A DNA stretch of 64,000 bases, taken from positions 163,367 through 227,366 of the forward strand of contig NZ_BMSK01000006.1 in assembly GCF_014649115.1 (NCBI RefSeq), given 5' to 3'. This stretch comes from Streptomyces eurythermus (GTDB lineage Bacteria > Actinomycetota > Actinomycetes > Streptomycetales > Streptomycetaceae). The position numbers were made by a program, and so were the translations under genes. Below are positions 15,852 through 24,943 of the stretch, piece by piece. The notes under the pieces are model-generated. The model saw only the letters and a program-made list of their open reading frames with translations, was not told where the DNA came from and did not search any database. The first letter of the stretch is position 1; the number at the start of each line of letters is the position of its first letter.

Positions 15852-16359
15852 ACCACCCGTACGAGTGACAGTGAGGTCTACCCGGGAACCGTCCGGAAGT
15901 TCTGGGTGCACGTGCCCGCACGGTACGACCCGGCGGAACCGGCGTCCTTGGTGGTGTTCCAGGACGGATGGTGGTACCTGGACCCCGCGGGGGAGGTGCG
16001 CGGCGCGATCGTCCTGGACAACCTCGTTCATCGCGGCGACATCCCCGTGACCATCGGCGTGTTCGTCGATCCCGGTGTCTTCCCCGGTGCGGAGAACCGT
16101 AAGAACCGCAACGCGGCAACTGTGCCTTCACCGCCGCGTGGTAGCGCAAGGCGGCCACCGCGACCTGCGCTGGAACGAGCCACGGCGGAACTGGCTGGCC
16201 GAGAACCTGCGCGTGGCGGCCGCCCTCGCTGAAGCGGGCTACGACTTCCGTCTTGTCCTGGGGGACGGAGGACACAGCCCGAACCACGGCGGTGTCCTGT
16301 TGCCGGACGCTCTGCGCTGGCTGTGGCGGCCGAACGAGAGCGGCCCCCCGGAAGCCTGA
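15852..16359 (+). pseudogene. Broken enterochelin-esterase-like gene
   Basis: Two parts of one esterase lie in different frames. About 15852-16112 encodes SDSEVYPGTVRKFWVHVPA, LVVFQDGWWYLDP and the PVTIGVFVDPG stretch, the N-terminal pattern of enterochelin esterase (Fes/IroE)-like hydrolases. About 16130-16359, in another frame, encodes the C-terminal pattern RRVVAQGGHRDLRW, NWLAENLRVAAALAEAGYD and LGDGGHSPNHGGVLLPDALRW, including the catalytic His. The intervening segment that should carry the nucleophile Ser (G-x-S-x-G) and acid, roughly 100 residues, is missing. The gene is thus inactivated by an internal deletion with a frameshift, and the N-terminus also seems incomplete. Confidence 0.8.
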
Positions 16360-16411
16360 GCGATTCCGCGACCGGGGTGATCACGCACGGGACGCCGTTC
16401 GAGGCCCGGGC

Positions 16412-17665
16412 TCAAAGGTCAAGGTCGCGTTTGCCGACGGTGAGTTCGCCGTTCAGGATCACCATGCCGAGGTCACGGACGCTGCCGATGTCCGCAGTGG
16501 GATCGGAGTTCAGTACGAGCAGGTCGGCGCGCTTGCCGGGGGCCACCGCGCCGAGGTCGGGGCGGACGCACTGCCGCGAGGCGCCGCTGGTGCCCGCGGC
16601 CAGCACCTGCGCGGGCGTCATCCCGGCCGCCACCATGAGTTCGGCCTCCTCCAGCGTGTTGGCCCCGAACAGGCCCCGACCGCTGAAGGTGTCGCTGCCC
16701 AGCGCGATGTGCACGCCGGCCTCGGCGACCTTCTTGAGGTTGCCACGGGCGTCCGGGTGGGCGTCGTCGATCCAGAGCGTGGGCGTGTAGGTGATACCGC
16801 GTTCCAGCATCAGGTCGATGAGCGAGTGGTCGGTGAGGGGCTCGACGGTGACACCGTGCTCCAGACCGTCCGCCCCCGCCTCGATCGCCTCCCGGGCCGC
16901 GGCCTGCTGGGTGGTGTGGACGGTCACCCGAAGACCCCGCTCGTGACCGGCCTCGATCCCCGCGCGCAGAAGCTCGACGGGGAGTCGTATCAGCTCGACA
17001 CCGTCCGGGAAGACGGGATTCCGCCAGAGGTACCCCGGTCCGCCGGAGTGCGCGCACGCGCCTTCCGACAGGAGTTTGATCGCGTCCACCTCGCGGTCGG
17101 CGAGGTGGTGCACCAGGTCGCGGATCTGCCGCACGCTGTCGACCTCTCCCGTGAAACGTTCGCGCGCCCACGGGTTGTCGCCGAAGACCGTGACGGCGGG
17201 ATGCCCGTCGCGTCCGGTGATGCCGCAGCCGGTCGCCAGCAGTCGCGGGCCTCTGAGGGCGCCCGCGGCGATTTTGGACCGCGTGTCCAGGATTCCGTCC
17301 GTCGGATCGCCCACCGACTTGACGGTGGTGATCCCGTGGTCGAGGAACAGCCCGAGCTTTCCGGGGAGTTCGTGCTCCTCGAAGGCCCGCATCGAGTCCG
17401 GACCGGAGACCGCGTGCACGTCGTAGAGGTGAATGTGCGTGTCGATCAGTCCCGGCATCACCCACCCTTCGGCCGCGTCCACCTCTCGTCTGCCCCTGAG
17501 TGGCTCGGCCGAGACGGACGCGATCTCCTCACCGTCGATGGCGATGTCGTACAGGCCGGCGAGCGCCTGGTGGCCGTCGAAGACATGTGCGCGCCTGATC
17601 ACGAGGTCGTGGATCGCGGGGCCGCGAGCCCCGGCATTCACGGTCGTTCCGGATTCCTGAGGCAT
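16412..17665 (-). CDS. Metal-dependent amidohydrolase
   Basis: A 417-residue cytoplasmic enzyme of the amidohydrolase superfamily, imidazolonepropionase/prolidase-like branch. The metal site begins with H77-x-H79 in GLIDTHIHLYD; VDAIKLLSEG supplies the probable carboxylated Lys; VTVHTTQQ and LEHGV give the next His residues; the closing Asp is in ALGSDTF. A C-terminal beta-sandwich returns in APGKRADLLVLNSDP. Such enzymes cut C-N bonds of small amides, cyclic imides or dipeptides; the substrate is not evident. The ATG at 17665 has AGGAG at good spacing. An Rrf2-type regulator gene lies 65 bases upstream on the same strand. Confidence 0.88.
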   Translation of the reverse strand: MPQESGTTVNAGARGPAIHDLVIRRAHVFDGHQALAGLYDIAIDGEEIASVSAEPLRGRREVDAAEGWVMPGLIDTHIHLYDVHAVSGPDSMRAFEEHELPGKLGLFLDHGITTVKSVGDPTDGILDTRSKIAAGALRGPRLLATGCGITGRDGHPAVTVFGDNPWARERFTGEVDSVRQIRDLVHHLADREVDAIKLLSEGACAHSGGPGYLWRNPVFPDGVELIRLPVELLRAGIEAGHERGLRVTVHTTQQAAAREAIEAGADGLEHGVTVEPLTDHSLIDLMLERGITYTPTLWIDDAHPDARGNLKKVAEAGVHIALGSDTFSGRGLFGANTLEEAELMVAAGMTPAQVLAAGTSGASRQCVRPDLGAVAPGKRADLLVLNSDPTADIGSVRDLGMVILNGELTVGKRDLDL

Positions 17666-17730
17666 CGCTCTCCTCTTGGCGCGCAGGCCGAGTCATGCGT
17701 CGTGACACACGTGTGTGCGTCACCGCTCGA

Positions 17731-18174
17731 TCAGTGATCCTTCGCCTCGCTGTCGCGGGCCAGTATCCGCCGCAGCAGGCCGGCGATCGTCGTCCGGCCG
17801 AGTTCTCGCTCCAGAGCTCGCTCCGCGTATCGGAACTCGGCGTCGAGCAGGTCGCCGATATGGCGTCCGATCTCGCACGCCGTGCTGGGCGGACGGGTGT
17901 GCCGCGAGAAGATCCGGCCGTCCTCGACGGCGGCGTACGCGTCCTGGAGCGTGATGTCCCGAGGGTCGCGGGCCAGGGACCAGCCGCCGCCCCGGCCCTC
18001 GGCGGACCGCACCAGGTCGGCGTCTCGCAAGCGCCCGAGGACGCGCCGCACGAGGACTGGATTGCTGTCCAGGCTGTCCGCGATCTCCGCGGAGGTCAGC
18101 GCGCCTCCGCGCCGGTGCGCCAGCATCGCGAGCGCGTGCACCGCGACCGCGCTCCGGCTGCTGAGCCCCGTCAA
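17731..18174 (-). CDS. Rrf2-family transcriptional regulator
   Basis: A 147-residue protein with a winged helix-turn-helix (SRSAVAVHALAMLAHRRGGALTSAEIADSLDSNPVLVRRVLGRLRDADLV) and the wing RGGGWSLARDPRDITLQDAYAAVE typical of the Rrf2 family. It has a single Cys (in STACEIG), so it lacks the three-Cys Fe-S site of IscR or NsrR and resembles the YwnA/CymR-like branch. The start appears to be a TTG at 18174 with GGGAG close upstream. It precedes the amidohydrolase gene and may control it. GTTAACTGCAACTAG-type AT-rich sequence just upstream (about 18200-18235) probably holds the promoter. Confidence 0.82.
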   Translation of the reverse strand: MTGLSSRSAVAVHALAMLAHRRGGALTSAEIADSLDSNPVLVRRVLGRLRDADLVRSAEGRGGGWSLARDPRDITLQDAYAAVEDGRIFSRHTRPPSTACEIGRHIGDLLDAEFRYAERALERELGRTTIAGLLRRILARDSEAKDH

Positions 18175-18352
18175 CTCCTGCTCCCGTCACCGCCCATGGC
18201 TAACTGAAACCAAGCTAGTTGCAGTTAAATCGACGGTCAACCGCCCGCCGCCCGGGGTGCCAGAAGCCCGGGGTGGCATGCGCGACGTGTTGCTCCCCGT
18301 CTCGCGGTGGACGATCCTCGCCCATGGGCTCCCGGCGCTTCAGGGGCGCTTC

Positions 18353-19804
18353 TCAGGGCCGGGTGGGACTTGCCGCCCACACCGTGGGGGTGCGGCCCGA
18401 CCAGGGGCTCGCCTGTTCCAGTTGGCCGGCGAGGCGGAAGAGGCGGCCCTCGAGTCCGTGACCCGCGGCGAACTGCATACCGATCGGGAGCCCCGTCTCG
18501 GCGTCGGCCGTCACGGGTACGGACATGGCGGGCGTGCCCGCCACGTTGAACGCCATGGTGAAGGGTGAGCGGTCGTTGAGGCGCTCGATCCAGCCGAGGC
18601 CGTCCAGCGCCTCCGCTCCCTCGGCGTAGGTGCCCAGGGGGACGGGCGGTTCCGGCAGAGTGGGGGTGAGCAGGATGTCGTGGACGTCGAAGGACCGTGC
18701 CAGGCTTCGGGCGACCCGGTTCCGGATGGTGAGGGCGGTGACGAACTGGGCGCCGCTGACCCGCTGCCCGTAGTGGTAGCCGGCGAGGGTGGGCGCTTCG
18801 AGGGTGGAGGAGTCGACCGGCCGGCCGAAGGCGGTGGCCAGTTCGTCGATCTGGGCCGTCAGGTTCGCCGCCATCAGACGGGCGTTGGCCAGGACGAACT
18901 CCTCCCAGTGGGCCCCGAGGCCGGCCTCCGCCTCCTCCACCCGGTGGCCGAGGGATTCGAGCAGGCGCACGGTGCGGGAGAGGGCGTCGGCCACGGGCGG
19001 GGTGGTGCGGCGGCCGCCCCACGCCTGCGGGAGCACACCGATCCGCAGCGAGCCCGGAGGGCGGGTGACTTCCTCCGCGTACGGCCGGGACGGTTGCCGC
19101 GCGGAGTAGGGGTCGCCCGGTTCCGGGCCGCTGATCCGGTCGAGCAGTGCGGCACTGTCGCGTACGGTGCGGCTGAGGCTTCCGTGCACGGCCAGGCCGT
19201 TGAAGACCTCGTCGAAGTCGGGGCCCATGGAGACCCGGCCACGGGTGGGCTTCAGTCCGAACAGGCCGTTGTAGGCGGCCGGGATGCGCAGTGAGCCGGC
19301 GGCGTCGGTGCCGTGTGCGATCGGGACCACCCCGGCGGCGACAGCCGCGCCCGCGCCCCCGCTGGATCCCCCCGCGCTCCGCTCCCGGTCCCACGGGTTG
19401 CGGGCCGCGCCGTACAGCAGTGGTTCCGTCGTGATGCTGTAGGCCATCTCCGGTGTCGCGGTACGCCCGAACGTCACGAGGCCGGCCCGGCGGAAGCGCG
19501 TCATCAGGGAGGAGTCGGCGCGCGCGACATTGCCGGCCGCGAGGCGGCTGCCCAACTCCATGCGCCTGCCGGCCATGGCGACTCCGATGTCCTTGATCAG
19601 GAAAGGCACCCCGGCCAGCGGTGCGCTGCCAGGGTCGGGCACGTCGTCGGCCGGCCATGTCTCCACGATGGCGTTGATCCGCGGATTGACCGCCTGTGCG
19701 GCCTCCCGCGCGGCTGTCTCCACTTCGGCGGGGGGCACCTCGCCCTTGGCCATCAGCTCCGCGAGCCCGACCGCGTCGAAGCTCACGTACTCGGAAATCC
19801 TCAC
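18353..19804 (-). CDS. Amidase (amidase-signature family)
   Basis: A 483-residue enzyme. The Ser-cisSer-Lys triad is visible: Lys71 in FLIKDIG, the cis-Ser at about 147 in [14 protein letters not shown] and the nucleophile Ser171 in [11 protein letters not shown]. The length and glycine-rich signature match actinobacterial amidases (GatA/nylA-like) that hydrolyse linear amides. The GTG at 19804 follows GGGAG and gives the usual start [17 protein letters not shown]; the longer frame to 19867 crosses the operator region. The gene is divergent from a TetR regulator gene with an inverted repeat between, so regulation by that protein is likely. Confidence 0.9.
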   Translation of the reverse strand: MRISEYVSFDAVGLAELMAKGEVPPAEVETAAREAAQAVNPRINAIVETWPADDVPDPGSAPLAGVPFLIKDIGVAMAGRRMELGSRLAAGNVARADSSLMTRFRRAGLVTFGRTATPEMAYSITTEPLLYGAARNPWDRERSAGGSSGGAGAAVAAGVVPIAHGTDAAGSLRIPAAYNGLFGLKPTRGRVSMGPDFDEVFNGLAVHGSLSRTVRDSAALLDRISGPEPGDPYSARQPSRPYAEEVTRPPGSLRIGVLPQAWGGRRTTPPVADALSRTVRLLESLGHRVEEAEAGLGAHWEEFVLANARLMAANLTAQIDELATAFGRPVDSSTLEAPTLAGYHYGQRVSGAQFVTALTIRNRVARSLARSFDVHDILLTPTLPEPPVPLGTYAEGAEALDGLGWIERLNDRSPFTMAFNVAGTPAMSVPVTADAETGLPIGMQFAAGHGLEGRLFRLAGQLEQASPWSGRTPTVWAASPTRP

Positions 19805-19826
19805 TGTCACTCCCAGCAGGGCAGAA

Positions 19827-19864
19827 CGATACCGATGGGTCTTGGATGAGACCGAACGGTATCG
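19827..19864. promoter_or_regulatory. Inverted repeat between amidase and TetR genes
   Basis: CGATACCG (19827-19834) and CGGTATCG (19857-19864) form a perfect inverted repeat with a 22-base spacer, centred between the divergent amidase and TetR starts. It could be two half-operators or the ends of a looped site for the TetR regulator. Confidence 0.5.
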
Positions 19865-19934
19865 CATGGAACGGGCTGGTACCGTAGCGGTGGGCGCGGG
19901 GCCCGACAGCCGGACCGGACGTCACGGAGTAGTC

Positions 19935-20561
19935 ATGGAAGCGACCGCCAGAAGGCCGGGCAGGGTGGCCAAACTGCCACCTCGTGAGCGCATCCTCGAC
20001 GCGGCGGAAGAGCTCTTCCAGAGCGAGGGAATCCGGCGGGTGAGCGTCCAGGCGATCGCCGAGAGGGCCGAGACCACCAAAATGGCGATCTACCGGCACT
20101 TCGAGACCAAGGACGCCTTGGTCGCGGAGTGGCTGCGGATCGTCGCCGCCGACTACCAGGCGGCCTTCGACCGGGCCGAGGCCGAACACCCGGGCCGGCC
20201 CAGGGAGCAGATCCTCGGCCTGGCCCGCTTCATCGCCGAAGGGCTGCCGGCCATCTCGCACCGGGGCTGCCCGTTCATCAACTCCCTCGCCGAACTGCCC
20301 GACCGCTCCCACCCCGCACGGCAGGTGATCGAGGAGCACAAGGCCCGCCAGACCCGCAGACTGGTCGGCATGTGCGCCGAGGCCGGGCTGACCGACCCTC
20401 GGCAGGCCGCGGCCGAGATCACCTTCGTACTCGAAGGCGCGCAGGTCAGCACGCAGAACGGAAGCATCGACCAGGCGGACAACCGGCTGATGAGGACCGT
20501 CGAGGGCATCCTGGACCGGTACCGCTCCCCCCTCGGTGCACCCCCCGCCACGACCGGCTGA
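19935..20561 (+). CDS. TetR-family regulator, likely controls the amidase
   Basis: A 208-residue TetR/AcrR-type repressor. The helix-turn-helix spans RERILDAAEELFQSEGIRRVSVQAIAERAETTKMAIYRHFETKDAL; the C-terminal ligand domain has the motif RGCPFINSLAELPD seen in the subfamily often annotated with the TetR_C_16 or similar C-terminal region. GGAG lies 5 bases before the ATG at 19935. It is transcribed away from the amidase gene, the usual layout for a local repressor. A second TetR gene with a comparable GCPFIDAAAEFPD motif is encoded convergently just downstream. Confidence 0.88.
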   Translation: MEATARRPGRVAKLPPRERILDAAEELFQSEGIRRVSVQAIAERAETTKMAIYRHFETKDALVAEWLRIVAADYQAAFDRAEAEHPGRPREQILGLARFIAEGLPAISHRGCPFINSLAELPDRSHPARQVIEEHKARQTRRLVGMCAEAGLTDPRQAAAEITFVLEGAQVSTQNGSIDQADNRLMRTVEGILDRYRSPLGAPPATTG

Positions 20562-20592
20562 CCGCCCGTACCCGCGTCCCCGCCACCGAGCG

Positions 20593-20647
20593 CCCCGGGC
20601 GCGCTTCCGGGCCCGGGGTGACCGGCCCGGCCGGCACCGCCGGGCCG
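20593..20647. terminator. Two hairpins between convergent TetR genes
   Basis: CCCCGGGC (20593-20600) pairs with GCCCGGGG (20611-20618) over a 10-base loop, and CGGCCCGGC (20623-20631) pairs with GCCGGGCCG (20639-20647) over a 7-base loop. Both lie in the 136-base gap between convergent stop codons and can serve both strands. Confidence 0.6.
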
Positions 20648-20697
20648 CGCGCCGTTTTACGAACAAGCGGAAGGGCCTGCGGCCGGAGGCCGCTGGG

Positions 20698-21285
20698 TCA
20701 CCCGGCGAGGGAGTGGGCGAGAAGGGTCTCCGCTGCCGCCCGTGCGTGCCGGCCGTAGTCCGGGTCCCCCAGCACCATGGCCCGGCTGGCCGCCCCGTCC
20801 GCGAGGGTGACCAACTGTTCGGCGAGGGTGGCCGGTTCACGGCAGCCCAGTTCCGTCACCAGCGCGGTGACCAGCCCCACCATGCGTAGTTTCTGCTCGC
20901 GGGCGTAGGAGTGGACCGTGCTGTCCGGGTCGGGGAACTCCGCCGCGGCATCGATGAACGGGCACCCGCGCACCGTTTCCGCCTCCGGCGAGGGCTGGTC
21001 GAACAGCCCGAGGATCCGCTCCCGCGGCGGGATGTCCTCGCGGGTCAGCACGCTCTCCAGGGTCGCCCCCGACGAGGCGAGGTCCTGGAGGTGGGCGATC
21101 ACCAGGTCGCTCTTGGTCCGGAAGTGCGCGTAGAGCGTCCGCTTGGACACCGGTGCCGCCTCGGCGACCTGCTCCATGCCGGTCGCGTTGATCCCCTGGA
21201 CCGCGAACAGCCGGGCGGCGGCGGCCAGGATGCGCTCCCGCCCGCCACGCCCGCGCCCCCCGGAGGCCGTAGTCGTCGCACTCAT
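20698..21285 (-). CDS. TetR-family regulator of the nitroreductase
   Basis: A 195-residue TetR protein. The DNA-binding domain is RERILAAAARLFAVQGINATGMEQVAEAAPVSKRTLYAHFRTKSDL; the ligand domain has GCPFIDAAAEFPDPDS. It is divergent from the nitroreductase gene, and two copies of an 18-base operator lie in the 108-base gap between them, one at its own start and one close to the nitroreductase start. This strongly suggests autoregulation plus repression of the nitroreductase. The inducer is unknown. Confidence 0.9.
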   Translation of the reverse strand: MSATTTASGGRGRGGRERILAAAARLFAVQGINATGMEQVAEAAPVSKRTLYAHFRTKSDLVIAHLQDLASSGATLESVLTREDIPPRERILGLFDQPSPEAETVRGCPFIDAAAEFPDPDSTVHSYAREQKLRMVGLVTALVTELGCREPATLAEQLVTLADGAASRAMVLGDPDYGRHARAAAETLLAHSLAG

Positions 21286-21292
21286 GCACCAA

Positions 21293-21310
21293 GTATACGT
21301 CTCCGTTTAC
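21293..21310. promoter_or_regulatory. TetR operator copy 1
   Basis: GTATACG-TCTC-CGTTTAC, an imperfect palindrome with the same length and right arm as the second copy 60 bases away. It begins 8 bases upstream of the TetR start codon. Confidence 0.7.
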
Positions 21311-21352
21311 CTCGCCGGGCGGCGTCTGCTAGGGTCCCGTGGCATCCACAAA

Positions 21353-21370
21353 GTAAACGGTCACGTTTAC
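21353..21370. promoter_or_regulatory. TetR operator copy 2
   Basis: GTAAACG-GTCA-CGTTTAC, a perfect palindrome of 7-bp arms with a 4-base spacer. It ends 23 bases before the nitroreductase ATG, where it would block the promoter. It matches copy 1 in 7 right-arm and 6 left-arm positions. Confidence 0.8.
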
Positions 21371-21393
21371 ATCATGCTGTCGAGGAGTGCCCC

Positions 21394-22083
21394 ATGAGCC
21401 TGTTGGTCCCCACCCAGCTGAGCGGCTGCGCGGAGAAGCTGATACGCGGCCGTCACGCGACCCGCGCGTTCCGCCCGGACGCGGTGCCCGAGGACACGCT
21501 GCGCGCGATCTTCTCGCTGGCCGGCGCCGCGCCGTCCAACTCCAACGCGCAGCCGTGGCGGGTGGAGGTGGTCAGCGGCGCCGCGCGCGAGCGCCTCGCG
21601 GACGCCTTGCAGGCGGCCCACGCCGCACACCGCACCTCGGTCGACTTCCCGTACTCCGAGGACATGTACGCACAGGTGCACCAGGCGCGCCGGGCGGCGT
21701 TCGGCGCCCGACTGTACGGAGCGCTGGGCATCGGCCCCGACGATCACGAGGCGCGAGCGGCCTACGACGCGCAGAGCCTGCGCTTCTACGGCGCGCCCCA
21801 CGCCGCGTTCCTGTTCGTCACCGGGGACGGCGGGCCCCGGCTGGCCGCCGACGCCGGCGCCTACATGCAGACGCTGCTCCTGGCGATGACCGCGTACGGC
21901 GTGGCGAGCTGCCCGCAGGGGCTGCTGAGCTTCTACGCCGACACGGTACGCGCCGAACTCTCGGTCACCACAGGGAAGTTGCTCGTGGGCATTTCCTTCG
22001 GGTACGCCGACGAGGCCGCGCCCGTGAACCACGTCACGACCGAGCGGGCCGCGCTCGAAGAGGTCGCGGCCTTCCACGGGTAG
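21394..22083 (+). CDS. Nitroreductase family protein
   Basis: A 229-residue FMN-dependent nitroreductase-like enzyme. The N-terminal RHATRAFRPDAVPEDTLRAIFSLAGAAPSNSNAQPWRVEVV matches the family's Arg and Pro-Ser-x-x-N-x-Q-P-W motifs that hold FMN; AAYDAQSLRFYGAPHAAFLFV and LLAMTAYGVASCPQGLLSFY are the later conserved stretches. Such enzymes use NAD(P)H to reduce nitroaromatics, quinones or enones in the cytoplasm. GAGGAG precedes the ATG. The operator pair shared with the divergent TetR gene suggests induction by a small electrophilic or aromatic compound; that is inference. Confidence 0.9.
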   Translation: MSLLVPTQLSGCAEKLIRGRHATRAFRPDAVPEDTLRAIFSLAGAAPSNSNAQPWRVEVVSGAARERLADALQAAHAAHRTSVDFPYSEDMYAQVHQARRAAFGARLYGALGIGPDDHEARAAYDAQSLRFYGAPHAAFLFVTGDGGPRLAADAGAYMQTLLLAMTAYGVASCPQGLLSFYADTVRAELSVTTGKLLVGISFGYADEAAPVNHVTTERAALEEVAAFHG

Positions 22084-22110
22084 GGAGTGTCCGCGGAAGG
22101 GTCCTCCTGA

Positions 22111-22150
22111 CCGCCGCCCAGGCGTACGTGAGCGTCGACCTGGGCGGCGG
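22111..22150. terminator. Hairpin between convergent nitroreductase and GH9 genes
   Basis: CCGCCGCCCAGG (22111-22122) pairs perfectly with 22139-22150 over a 16-base loop. It lies in the 102-base gap between two convergent genes, so it can act bidirectionally. Confidence 0.7.
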
Positions 22151-22185
22151 GCCGTACCCCCACGGTGCGAACCGACGGCGCGTGC

Positions 22186-24042
22186 TCAGGAGTCGTGCCG
22201 GTGCTCGGCGGCGAAGGCGGCCAGCCAGGCCAGGGGAGCGTTCCAGTTGATGGCGACCTCGTTGGTCGAGTACGAGCCGATGTCGTCCACGTAGCAGGCC
22301 GCCGGGCTGCAGCCGGGCAACCGCTCCTCGGCCACGGGGTCCTGAAGGGCGCTGTTGGGTCCGCCCGCCAGGGAGCCCGCAGGCGGGTTGGGCAGCGAGG
22401 CGTCGTACTGGTGCGCCCAGAACCGGTGGTGCTGGTTGTGGGAGTACCGGGTGCCGTAGCCGGTGACGTAGGACGTCCCGAGCGCATTGCGGCCCAGCAG
22501 GTAGTCCATCGCCTCGACGGCGCCGTCACGGTAACGCCGTTGCCGGGTCAGGTCATAGGCGACCCCCATGACGAGGGCGTTGTTCGCGACCTGGCTGTTG
22601 GAGCCCCAGACGTACGCCGACGCGGGAATCGTGGCCGGATAGCCCTGGCTGCTCAAGGTGGTGAGATAGCCGTCGGCGGCGGAGACGACGGAGGCGCGCA
22701 GCCGGGCCACATCCGGGGCCGGCAACCGGTTCGGCACGGTGGCGAGGGTGAGACGGCCGAGGGCCGCGGTCTCGGCCCACCCGAAGCCGAAGGAGGTGAA
22801 CGCGTCCGGGGACGTGTGCCAGGAAGAGGAGGTGACGGCGTCGCGGTACGTCCTCTCCCCGGTGGTCGCGTACAGTTCGCCCGCCGCCCAGTAGAACTCG
22901 TCGCTCACCTGCCCGTCGCCGTACGCGCCGCCGCCCGTGCTGTCGGAGTCCGGCGCGATCATGCCGGGGTTGGCCTCGGCGGCGGCCCAGGCCTTGCGTG
23001 CGGCGGTCAGGCAGCGCGCCGCGAACGCCCGGTCGAACGGGGCGTACACCCGCGCGCACTGCGCGGCCGTCGCCGCGAGGTTGAGGGTGGCCGCCGTGGA
23101 GGGCCGGTGCAGTTCGCGCGGCTGCGGATCCTGTTCGGGACGGGTGGGCAGCGCCGTCCAGTTGGCATCGTGGATCTTGTGGAAGGCCATGCCGGCGTAC
23201 GGCCGCCCGTCCGGCACCTGCATGCGCAGCAGGAACTCCAGCTCCCAGCGGGCCTCGTCGAGCACATCGGGCACGCGGTTGCCCCGCTCGGGGACCCGGA
23301 GTGTGGAGTCACCGAGGGCCTTGGCCGTGCCGGCGCGCGCCGCACGGTCGTAGGAGTTGACCAGCAGCCAGGTGGAAATGCCGCCGTTCACCACGTACTT
23401 GCCCTGGTCGCCGGCGTCGTACCAGCCGCCGCGGACGTCGAGGGAGTAGTCGCAGACACCGGCCTGGCAGGGCACCTGCGTGTCACCCGTGTTGGGGGCC
23501 ACGCCCAGGTGCCCGGCCGGCCGCGCGTAGGCCGCCCCGGCGAGGGAGGGCTCGATCGGAGTGCCGCTGCGCTGCTGGTAGAAGAAGGACATCGAGTCGG
23601 AGAACAGGGGGCTGTAGAGGCCGGCACGGATGTCGAACGCCGGACTGCTCTGCCCGTCCACCACCAGGCGGAAGCCCTTGCCGGTGCCCTTGTACGACGT
23701 GAAGTCGGCCAGATGGGTGGAGTCGCCGGACGCCGCGTCGGTGCCGCGCGCAGCCGTGGAGCCGGAGGCGACGGTCCGGCCGGAGGCGTCGACCAGCTGC
23801 CACGCCAGCGGCTGAGCCGACGAGCTGACGACGGTGGCGCGCTTCGGGCCGTCCGGGAGGTACCCGACCTGGTTGACCCGGACCGGGGAGTCGGCGAGGG
23901 CAACGGTGGGCGCCGCTCCGGTACGCGTGAACCCCGCGGCTCCGGTGGCGTCGGTCAGTGTGCCGGCGAGGGCCAGCGCCGTCACCAGGCTGACGGCCGC
24001 CACGCGACAACGACGCAGGACGGTGGGGGAGGGGGAGGCCAT
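22186..24042 (-). CDS. Secreted GH9 endoglucanase/cellulase
   Basis: A 618-residue exported enzyme. Residues 1-38 form a long signal peptide ([22 protein letters not shown]). An N-terminal Ig-like (CelD_N) domain starts at [19 protein letters not shown]; the GH9 (alpha/alpha)6 catalytic domain follows. The catalytic base region is [13 protein letters not shown] with Asp209 and Asp212, and the acid is Glu595 in [28 protein letters not shown] provides the active-site His. GH9 enzymes cut beta-1,4-glucans such as cellulose. No cellulose-binding module is present. The ATG at 24042 has AGGAG upstream. A perfect CebR box lies 31 bases before the start, so expression should be induced by cello-oligosaccharides. 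Confidence 0.92.
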   Translation of the reverse strand: MASPSPTVLRRCRVAAVSLVTALALAGTLTDATGAAGFTRTGAAPTVALADSPVRVNQVGYLPDGPKRATVVSSSAQPLAWQLVDASGRTVASGSTAARGTDAASGDSTHLADFTSYKGTGKGFRLVVDGQSSPAFDIRAGLYSPLFSDSMSFFYQQRSGTPIEPSLAGAAYARPAGHLGVAPNTGDTQVPCQAGVCDYSLDVRGGWYDAGDQGKYVVNGGISTWLLVNSYDRAARAGTAKALGDSTLRVPERGNRVPDVLDEARWELEFLLRMQVPDGRPYAGMAFHKIHDANWTALPTRPEQDPQPRELHRPSTAATLNLAATAAQCARVYAPFDRAFAARCLTAARKAWAAAEANPGMIAPDSDSTGGGAYGDGQVSDEFYWAAGELYATTGERTYRDAVTSSSWHTSPDAFTSFGFGWAETAALGRLTLATVPNRLPAPDVARLRASVVSAADGYLTTLSSQGYPATIPASAYVWGSNSQVANNALVMGVAYDLTRQRRYRDGAVEAMDYLLGRNALGTSYVTGYGTRYSHNQHHRFWAHQYDASLPNPPAGSLAGGPNSALQDPVAEERLPGCSPAACYVDDIGSYSTNEVAINWNAPLAWLAAFAAEHRHDS

Positions 24043-24072
24043 GGGCTGCTCCTGGGCTGGACGGGACAGGAG

Positions 24073-24086
24073 TGGGAGCGCTCCCA
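24073..24086. promoter_or_regulatory. CebR box upstream of the GH9 gene
   Basis: TGGGAGCGCTCCCA, a perfect 14-bp palindrome identical to the published CebR operator of Streptomyces. It lies 31 bases upstream of the GH9 start codon. CebR represses cellulase and cellobiose-uptake genes until cellobiose or cellotriose is present. The same sequence precedes the GH3 gene at 63624. Confidence 0.92.
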
Positions 24087-24241
24087 CGCAGCGTTGCATG
24101 GTCATGTCACTGCGTCAATCGGTCCTGCGGTGATTGGTGTGGATCCGGGGCACGCCGTCCACGCGGCCGGGATTGCTCCTGGTGCACGGCCGGCAGGCCC
24201 ATCGCGGCCGAGTCCCGCGCGACCCGCAGGCGGGCCGGACC

Positions 24242-24943
24242 CTACCCGTTGTCCGGTTCCGAGGAGTGGGCCAGTACCGTGCGCAGCCACACTTCCGAGG
24301 TGTTGACGTGCAGCATGGCGGTGGACTGTGCGAGCAACTGGTCGCGGGCGCACAGGGCGTTGTAGATGGCCTCGTGCTCGGCGAGGGTGACGTGCGAGGC
24401 GTTGCCTTCGATCAGACCGCGCCACACCCTGGCCCGGATGGTCCGGCTGGACAGCCCCTCCAGCAGCGAGGTCAGCGTCTCGTTCCCGGTGGCGGCGATG
24501 ACGGTGCGGTGGAAGGCCGTGTCGTACCGGATCAGCAGTTCGGCGTCGTCCCGGGCAGCGCGCATGTCCTCCAGGATCTTGCCCAGGGCGTCCAGGTCCT
24601 CCTCGCGCATCCGGACCGCGGCCAGGCCCGTCGCCATCGGTTCCAGCAGACGGCGGACCTCCATGACTTCCAGCAGGGTGTCGTCGCGCAGCAGTTCCAC
24701 GGCCACGCCGAGCCCCTCCAGCAGCAGGCGCGGGGCGAGACTGGTGACGTATGTGCCGTCACCGCGGCGCACGTCGAGCACGCGGGCCGACTCCAGGACC
24801 TTCACCGCCTCCCGCACGCCACTGCGGGACAAGCCCATCTGGGCGGCCAGCTGGGGTTCGGGTGGCAGGCGCGCACCGGGCGGCAGTTCACCGGACTGGA
24901 TCAGGGACCGGATCTTCGCGATCGCCTCGTCGGTCAGTGCCAC
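24242..24943 (-). CDS. FadR-type GntR regulator A (fucose locus)
   Basis: A 233-residue GntR-family regulator of the FadR subgroup. The winged helix is at the N-terminus (LTDEAIAKIRSLIQSGELPPGARLPPEPQLAAQMGLSRSGVREAVKVLE, wing RRGDGTYVTS); the helical FCD ligand domain follows with EVRRLLEPMATGLAA, the Asp/His metal-binding set (including DTAFHRTVIAATGNE and LAEHEAIYNAL). It is closely similar to the regulator encoded at 33872, at the other end of the fucose locus. The start is a GTG with GAGGGG upstream. It is divergent from the fuconolactonase gene; TACCTTCGGTA at 24980-24990 near its start may be an operator. Confidence 0.88.
   Translation of the reverse strand: MALTDEAIAKIRSLIQSGELPPGARLPPEPQLAAQMGLSRSGVREAVKVLESARVLDVRRGDGTYVTSLAPRLLLEGLGVAVELLRDDTLLEVMEVRRLLEPMATGLAAVRMREEDLDALGKILEDMRAARDDAELLIRYDTAFHRTVIAATGNETLTSLLEGLSSRTIRARVWRGLIEGNASHVTLAEHEAIYNALCARDQLLAQSTAMLHVNTSEVWLRTVLAHSSEPDNG

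Noticed and set aside
15519..16232. A 237-codon frame containing the esterase N-terminus
   Set aside because: Its first 110 residues and last 35 do not resemble any protein; only the middle matches an esterase, so it is part of a pseudogene.
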